DNA from: Wyeomyia smithii
Lineage: Eukaryota; Arthropoda; Insecta; Diptera; Culicidae
Assembly (NCBI RefSeq): GCF_029784165.1
Contig: NC_073694.1
Location: 163,568,342 to 163,632,341, forward strand
Length of the DNA: 64,000 nucleotides
Reading direction: 5' to 3'
The stretch's first letter is position 1, and each line of letters opens with the position of its first letter. Below the pieces are notes generated by a model. The model had not been told where the DNA came from and did no database searches. It saw nothing but the letters and a program-made list of their open reading frames with translations. The translations under genes and the position numbers were made by a program. Of this stretch, positions 57,849 to 64,000 are shown piece after piece.

Positions 57849-60800
57849 CTAAACTGGGGCGTGGATGGATTTCAGGAAAACGTATATAAGGGACATGTAG
57901 GATAGGTCACGGCTCGCCAAGACATCACGAACAGGAACAGCCGGCTGCCTACCTTCGGCCTGCAGGGAAGCTATTAATCTAGACCTGGCGTCACGGTGTA
58001 CAGGGCATGACCAAACAACGTGCTCTATGTCGTGATAACCTTCACCACAGGCACAGATACCACTCTCCCCGAGCCCAACACGACGGAGATGCGCGTCAAA
58101 TCTATAGTGATTGGACATAAGCCGGGACATCACGCAAATGAAATCCCGACCTACATCCAACCCCTTGAACCACGGGTTCGTCGATACCTTGGGGATTATG
58201 GAATGTAACCACCTTCCCAGTTCCCCCTTGGTCCAAGAACTTTGCCAACTGATGATCGTATTCTGACGTACAAATGCGAAAAATTCATTAAAGGCAATTG
58301 GTCTTTCATAAATATCACCGTTTATTGCGCCCACCTTAGCCAAAGAGTCCGCTTTCTCATTACTCGGTATCGAGCAGTGAGAAGGGACCCACGCTAAGGT
58401 AATCTGATCCGATTTTTCGGATAAAGCACTCAGATGTTCCCGTATTTTCCCCAGGAAATATGAAGAGTGCTTAACATCTTTCATCGATCGGAGAGCCTCA
58501 ATGGAACTGAGACTGTCCGTAAAGATGAAATAATGGTCCGTGGGCATTTTTTCGATAATCCCTAGGGTGTACTGAATTGCAGCTAATTCTGCGACGTAAA
58601 CAGAAGCAGGATTATCGAGCTTATGGGAGACGGTTAAATTGTTATTGAAGATACCGAAGCCAGTGGACCCATCAAGAAGTGATCCGTCAGTGTAGTACAT
58701 ATTGTCGCAGTTGATGTTTCGATATTTATTGGAAAAAAATTTAGGGATCTGCTGCACGCGTAAATGATCCGGGATTCCACGAGTTTCTTCTATCATGGAT
58801 GTATCGAAAAACACAGTAGAATCAGAAGTATTTGATAAGTCGAAACGATTTGGAATATTCGAAGAAGGGTTAATATTTTGGGACATGTGATTGAAATACA
58901 ATGTCATAAAACGGGTTTGAGAATTAAATTCGATTAACCTTTCAAAATTTTCAATCACGGGACGGTTCAAGACCTCACATTTGATAAGAATACGAGAAGA
59001 CAGGCTCCAGAAGCGGTTTTCAATGGTAGAACTCCAGCTAAGACCTCCAAACTCATCGTATGGGTCGATTGCATGCAACCCAAAGCGATACGCAAACAAC
59101 GATATTGTATTCGCTCCAGTTTGATCAAATGTGTGTTTGCTGCGGAGCGGAAGCAGAAACACCCGTACTCAATAACAGACAGTATCGTTGTTTGGTAAAG
59201 CCTTATAAGGTCTCCTGGGTGGGCTCCCCACCATTGTCCGGTTATTGTACGAAGAAAATTCACTCTTTGTTGACATTTTTTCATCAGATACCTCACGTGA
59301 CAACCCCAGGTGCCTTTAGAGTCGAACCAGACACCAAGATATTTGTGTACCAAAACCTGAGAAATCGTTTTACCCATTAATTGTGTTTGAGCTGAGCAGG
59401 TTCATGCTTCCTAGAAAAAACTACTATCTCAGTCTTCTCCGGAGAGAATTCGATACCTAGCTGTTACCTAGCTGTAAAGCCCAAGCAGACAAATTGTCCA
59501 AGGTATCTTGCAATGGTCCTTGCGAATCGGCAGCTTTGGCTCCTGTAACAGAGATTACACTGTCGTCTGCAAGTTGTCTTATCGTGCATGAATTTGCCAG
59601 ACATTCGTCGATGTCATTTACATAAAAGTTGTAAAGAAGGGGGCTTAAACATGAGCCCTGGGGAAGACCCATGTAGCTAATGCGAAAAGTTGCCAAATCG
59701 CCGTGCGTAAAATGCATGTGCTTTTCGGACAACAAATTGTGCAAAAAATTGTTCAAAATTGGAGAAAAACCTTGTCGGTGAAGTTTACCCGAAAGAATGT
59801 CAATAGAAACGGAATCAAAAGCCCCCTTAATGTCCAAGAACGCAGACGCCATTTGTTCTTTGCGAGCATACGCCAGCTGAATATCTGTTGAAAGCAACGC
59901 AAGACAATCATTCGTCCCTTTGGCACGGCGGAAGCCAAATTGAGTATCTGATAGTAGACCATTTGATTCGACCCAATGGTCTAAACGACGGAGTATCATT
60001 TTTTCCATCAATTTCCGGATACAGGATAGCATTGCAATCGGCCTATAAGAGTTGTGATCAGAAGCTGGTTTCCCTGGTTTTTGGATGGCGATTACCTTCA
60101 CTTGCCTCCAATCCTGCGGTACAATGTTTTGCTCCAGGAATTTATTGAACAAATTCAACAAGCGCCTCTTGGCATTGCCGGGTACATTCTTCAACAAGTT
60201 GAATTTGATTCTATCTAACCCAGGCGCGTTATTGTTACAGGACAGGAGGGCAACTGAAAATTCTGCCATCGTAAAAGGTGATTCTATCGCGTCGTGGCCC
60301 GGAGACGCATCGCGAACAATGTTTTGCTCAGGAACAGAGTCCGGACATACTTTCCTGGCAAAATCAAATATCCACCGACTTGAAGACTCCTCGCTTTCGT
60401 TGACCGTTACGCGATTCCGCATTCTTCGGGCTGTGTTCCAAAGAGTGCTCATCGATGTCTCCCTCGACGTCTCGTTCACGAACCGACGCCAATATCCGCG
60501 TTTCTTTGCTTTAGCCAAACTTTTAAGCTTGGTATCAAGCTTCGAATACCGTAAATAGTCGCCAGGTATACCTCCCTTCTGGAAGGCCAAAAACGCGTCG
60601 GATCTTTGCGTGTAGACATCGGAGCACTCTTGGTCCCACCACGGAGTGGGAGGCCGTTCTTTGATCGTTACGCCGGGATATTTCTTCGTTTGGGCTTGCA
60701 ACGCGGCGTCGAGAATCAAGCCCGCGAGGAGGTTGTATTCTTCAAGTGGTGGATGATGTTGAATCGAATCGACCGCTTTTGAAATCATTTCCTCGTATAA

Positions 60801-61554
60801 CTTTCAATCGACATTCCGTGTGAGGTCATACGGAATGTCAATTGGTCGCATGCGGGTTGACCCGTTTGTAATTGAAATAAGAATAGGCAGATGGTCGCTA
60901 CCGTGAGGATCGAGGGTTACCTTCCATGTGCAATCCAACCGTAGCGACGTCGAACATAAGGATAGATCCAAAGCGCTTGGGCGCGCTGGAGGTTTCGGGA
61001 TACGTGTCATTTCACCGTTGTTTAAAATAATCATGTCGAAGTCATCGCAAAGGTTATAGATAAAAGAGGAGCGGTTATCATTGTAAGGAGAACCCCAAGC
61101 CACACCATGACAGTTGAAGTCTCCCAAAATCAAACGTGGCGAGGGAAGAAGTTCTATTAAATCAAAGAGCAGCCGTTGCCCAACCTGTGCTCTGGGAGGA
61201 ATATATATTGAGCTCTTTACCTTGTATTGTCATTTGACATGCGACAACTTCGATGCCTGGAATCGAGGGGAGGTTAATACGATAGAAAGAATAACACTTT
61301 TTAATGCCTAAAAGTACTCCTCCATATGGGGTGTCTCGATCAAGGCGAATAATATTAAAATCATGGAAGTTGAGATCAATATTTGAAGTAAGCCAAGTTT
61401 CACAAAAGAAAAATGCATCGCATTTGTTTTTATTTATCAAAACTTTCAACGAATCAATTTTTGGTAAAATACTTCTACAATTCCACTGTAAGACAGAGAT
61501 AGAATCCTTCATATACGCAGTTGAATTAGGCATCGAAGGATACAATCGCTGCAA
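57849..61554 (-). pseudogene. I-like ORF2, copy 2 (broken in about five pieces)
   Basis: Pieces: 61554-61162 (VLQWNCRSILPKIDSL, endonuclease N-terminus), 61133-60804 (GDFNCHGVAW, GSDHLP), 60788-59457 (RT through YRPIAMLSCIRKLMEKM, DTQFGFRRAKGTNDC, SAFLDIKGAFDSV, GLPQGSCLSP, QLADDSV), 59377-58967, then 59050-57849 (RNase H: YYTDGSLLDGSTGFG, AELAAIQ, FTDSLSSI, PSHCSIPSNEKAD). Breaks at 61134-61162, about 60790 (one in-frame stop), about 59380-59460 and about 59050. It ends in CACGEGYHDIEHVVWSC. Confidence 0.88.
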
Positions 61555-61581
61555 GGAGGGGCCATTAGGCAGTCAACTGCT

Positions 61582-62883
61582 TCAAAAATGATCTAACTGT
61601 TGGGAGGAATGCTGTAAGAAAAATTTTAATTGGATCGAGTAAAAAAAAAAATTTTCAAAAATCCAGTCCACAATGTCAGAAAATTTCACTAATCCAGAGT
61701 TTGTTTCATCAACTGGATGTGCAAAAGGAACAACTGGGGTTTTAGATGTTCCTGGCAGTGCTGGGAACTCCTTCTGGGACTTTAAATTTGCAAGCCCAGG
61801 AGGAGTTTGCTTCGGTTTTTCCGCAGCACTGTTTGGTTTGTTCGTACTTTTCATTACACTTTGGGAAATCTTAGGACCTTTACGGGGAAGTTTAGGAGAA
61901 GAAACATTTTTCCTCTTCCTAGACTCCCCAGGATTGGCATAAGATGTTCCCGCTGATGAATCGTCAGAATCGGTTTCATCAGAGGACAACAGATCAAAGG
62001 GGTTCGATGTTATGGTAGAAGTGGTCACGGTCTTCTTCAGCATCTCAGCATAAGAACGCTTTGAACGCTCCTTAAGTGACCGCTTGATTTTATCTCTGCG
62101 CTGCATGTACACCGGGCATGTGGAGAGCTCATGCTGGTTTTCCCCACAGTGAATACATTTTTCAGCATTAACACTGCAAGAATCTTCCGCATGAGTCTCC
62201 CCACACTTGCTAAACCGTGTCTTATTGCAGCAGTAGGCGGCTGTGTGGCCTAACTGTTTGCAATTGGTGCAATTCATAACACGGGGTACATACAATCGCA
62301 CAGGCAGACGAACCCGGTCGATCGAGACGTGGCTAGGGAGTGCAGATCCGGCAAACGTAACGCGAAACGAGTCTGACGGAGTGTAAACTTTTTTACCGCC
62401 GACGAGAGACATGGACCGCGATTGCTTACAATCCAAAATCTTTGCTTGTGTTTCGGTATTTTTGAAGCAACCGGTTGCGCGTTTTAGGATACACTCGACA
62501 GACAGACTCGAATCGGTTATGACACCGTCGATCTCCACGTCTCGTGCGGGTATGTAAACGCGATATTCGCGTGTGAAGAGCTCAGAGCAAGCGATAGCAT
62601 TGGCCTGTGCCAGATCACTGACCACGACACGGAGCTTGTTAGGTCGGACCTTGGAAATTTCGGTCACGGCCTTGTACCCCTTCGTCAGGTCTTTAGAAAT
62701 TGGCAGTATGTTTAATCGCTTTGAATTCACTCCTGCCTTTGGACGAAAATAAACAGTATAGCTGCCCTGTTGAGATCCGTCCGGGTAAAGCCTGGGGCGA
62801 GGGGGGACTGGAGAATGAACAGGGGAGGGGGTAACAGAAGGGTTCGGGGATGGTGGCACGGGAGGCGAGGGATCTATATCCAT
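61582..62883 (-). pseudogene. I-like ORF1, copy 2
   Basis: Starts MDIDPSPPVPPSPNPSV, then the central nucleic-acid-binding region and zinc knuckles CTNCKQLGHTAAYC, RFSKCGETHAEDSC and CIHCGENQHELSTC. The second knuckle has lost its first Cys (RFSKC; RCSKC in copy 1). A run of A near 61640 on the coding strand shifts the frame, so the C-terminus (SIQLKFFLQHSSQQ) differs from copy 1. Confidence 0.85.
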
Positions 62884-63012
62884 CGCGCTAAATGTAGCGC
62901 ACTAGCGCACTAGCGCCGACAAGAACACGTACCTATTTACTTCTTCCTTCCAGCAGTGGTTGTCCGATCGTTCGAAGCTGCACCCAAAGCAGCCAGCAGC
63001 ACCAGTACAGCA

Positions 63013-63290
63013 GCACCAATACAGCCACCAGCAGTGAGCAGGGTGTGAGATCACTCAGCACAGCGACACGACTCGACTGTCAACTGATGGCCTTGAATTA
63101 GAAAGATCTATTCACTGTGCACAGATCAAAACTGCAGCTGGTATTTTGCACCAATACAGCCAAAGTAGTGAGCCGGGTACAGAACGTAGCGACACAACTC
63201 ACAATCTAGTTGGCCTTTAGCGCGAATAATACACTCTTTTGTTTGGCTATTCGTACACACGGACCGGATTGTAATAGAACGACCACTTTG
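63013..63290 (-). repeat. Imperfect tandem repeat in the copy-2 5' UTR
   Basis: CACCAATACAGCC recurs at 63013 and 63149, followed in each by AGTGAGC.GGGT, GCGACAC.ACTC and TTGGCCTT-like words, a period of about 136 bp. The units diverge after about 85 bp. It lies before ORF1 where internal promoters of non-LTR elements sit. Confidence 0.55.
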
Positions 63291-63350
63291 CACGTCCGTT
63301 TCTGTCGAGTGTTCGACGCGGAATGAATAGTTATTATTATGTTTATTACA

Positions 63351-64000
63351 CAATAGTTATTGAAAAAAAGATCGTAAAGGATTAAAGTTTAAATCTCTTA
63401 TTAATCCTGTGGGTATTAAAAAAATTAACTTATTATGGCTACGAGACGCTAGAGTCCGTGCACTTCTTATTCACCCGGGCATCCGATAACCATTTTGGTT
63501 CGGGCTTCTGGGGCAAAATTCCATCCAACTATTTTAAATATTTTATTTATTGATTGGGTGCAGGCCTGCTACCCTATTCTACTACATTTTATAACATGGC
63601 TCCCAGGAATATATTTTTCTTAATTTCTATGCCTTGCTATGGATTTAAGCATATTCGCATAGCAGGGCAGGCTGCTAGGGATTTTGAGCCTATTCACCTA
63701 GCAGCTCTTTAATAAATAAATAAATATATATATTTTTTTATTATTGCGGGCTTTCTCCGCGCTCTCTTAACGACAATTTTTAATCGTAGTATTTTAGTTT
63801 AGTTTAGTTTTAGAGTTTGAGGAAAAGGATTATTTTGAATAAAGGAAAAATTTTTGTAAGTGAAAATGAGACAAAAACAAGTTAAAGTTGAAATGTTGCT
63901 CCCACCTTAGGCTGGTCAGGCTCAAGATGAAAGCTGTTTCTTTATTCGGGTACACAGAAGTGACCAGCCTCGTGTACCGGAATAAAAAAATTAAAATAAA
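63351..64000. other. Right edge: AT-rich, repeat-like
   Basis: No gene. 63530-63725 ends in AATAAATAAATAAATATATA and may be the 3' end of another retroelement. GGCTGGTCAGGC at 63911 and GACCAGCCTCGTG at 63961 form a short inverted repeat near the window edge. Confidence 0.4.

Larger units (their letters stand above)
57473..63350 (-). mobile_element. I-like non-LTR retrotransposon (copy 2, decayed)
   Basis: Same family as 24012-30001: both 3' ends have GTGCCGTGT-AAATAAACT in minus orientation, ORF1 and ORF2 align along their length and share QLADDSV. The 5' end is not fixed by a target duplication; the 5' UTR probably extends to about 63350. The 3' end is near 57473. Several frameshifts. Its downstream side touches the AT-rich tract linked to the 18S fragment. 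Confidence 0.9.

Overview
The window is nuclear DNA of an insect, most likely a culicine mosquito (inference). Genes have short GT-AG introns, the single-copy genes are closest to dipteran forms, and the intergenic DNA is crowded with nested non-LTR and LTR retrotransposons, a tRNA-derived SINE, Tc1/mariner DNA and several MITE families. Five host genes can be read with exon joins that keep frame: ferrochelatase (+, 4047-5339), an R7-family RGS protein (+, 6434-8093), XRCC3/spindle-B (-, 11241-12242), twinfilin (-, 39913-42059) and GAK/auxilin kinase (+, 45796-50339). They are unrelated housekeeping or signalling functions and form no operon.

Layout. 1-3600 is a tandem satellite with a 691-bp higher-order unit; each unit has a TATA/initiator-like block and two copies of a 16-nt perfect stem-loop, and one unit is split by a SINE with a 12-bp target duplication. 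4-12.2 kb holds three host genes, with a (TA)n tract at 10.1 kb. 12771-17553 is an I-clade-like non-LTR element with an 11-bp duplication and no endonuclease domain.

18628-38313 is one old Ty3/Gypsy-type LTR retrotransposon, delimited by LTRs, primer site, polypurine tract and a 5-bp duplication (TGAGT). It was invaded three times: by a two-gene CACTA-like DNA transposon (19392-23357) in its leader, by an I-like non-LTR element (24012-30001, minus strand, 14-bp duplication) in gag, and by a CR1-like element (31832-36528) in pol. Its own sequence keeps two unusual things: seven copies of a 16-bp motif just upstream of gag, placed like the insulator array of Drosophila gypsy, and a 68-bp GT-AG intron-like segment inside pol.

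38.3-45.1 kb carries twinfilin with MITEs in and around it, then a maT-like mariner transposase interrupted by a 212-bp near-perfect palindrome with TA duplications, then a 555-bp tandem duplication that contains long hairpins. 45.8-50.3 kb is GAK/auxilin. 53-57.5 kb holds a second copy of a MITE family, a C-rich repeat, a truncated 18S rRNA gene (about 390 nt from its 5' end, minus strand) and an AT-rich C-poor tract that may be the matching rDNA spacer. 57.5-63.3 kb is a second, decayed copy of the I-like family found at 24-30 kb.

Strongest leads: the 16-mer array in the LTR-element leader, the intron-like segment in pol, the promoter-plus-stem-loop satellite, and the snap-back MITE. All coordinates and matches were read by eye; no database search was run.
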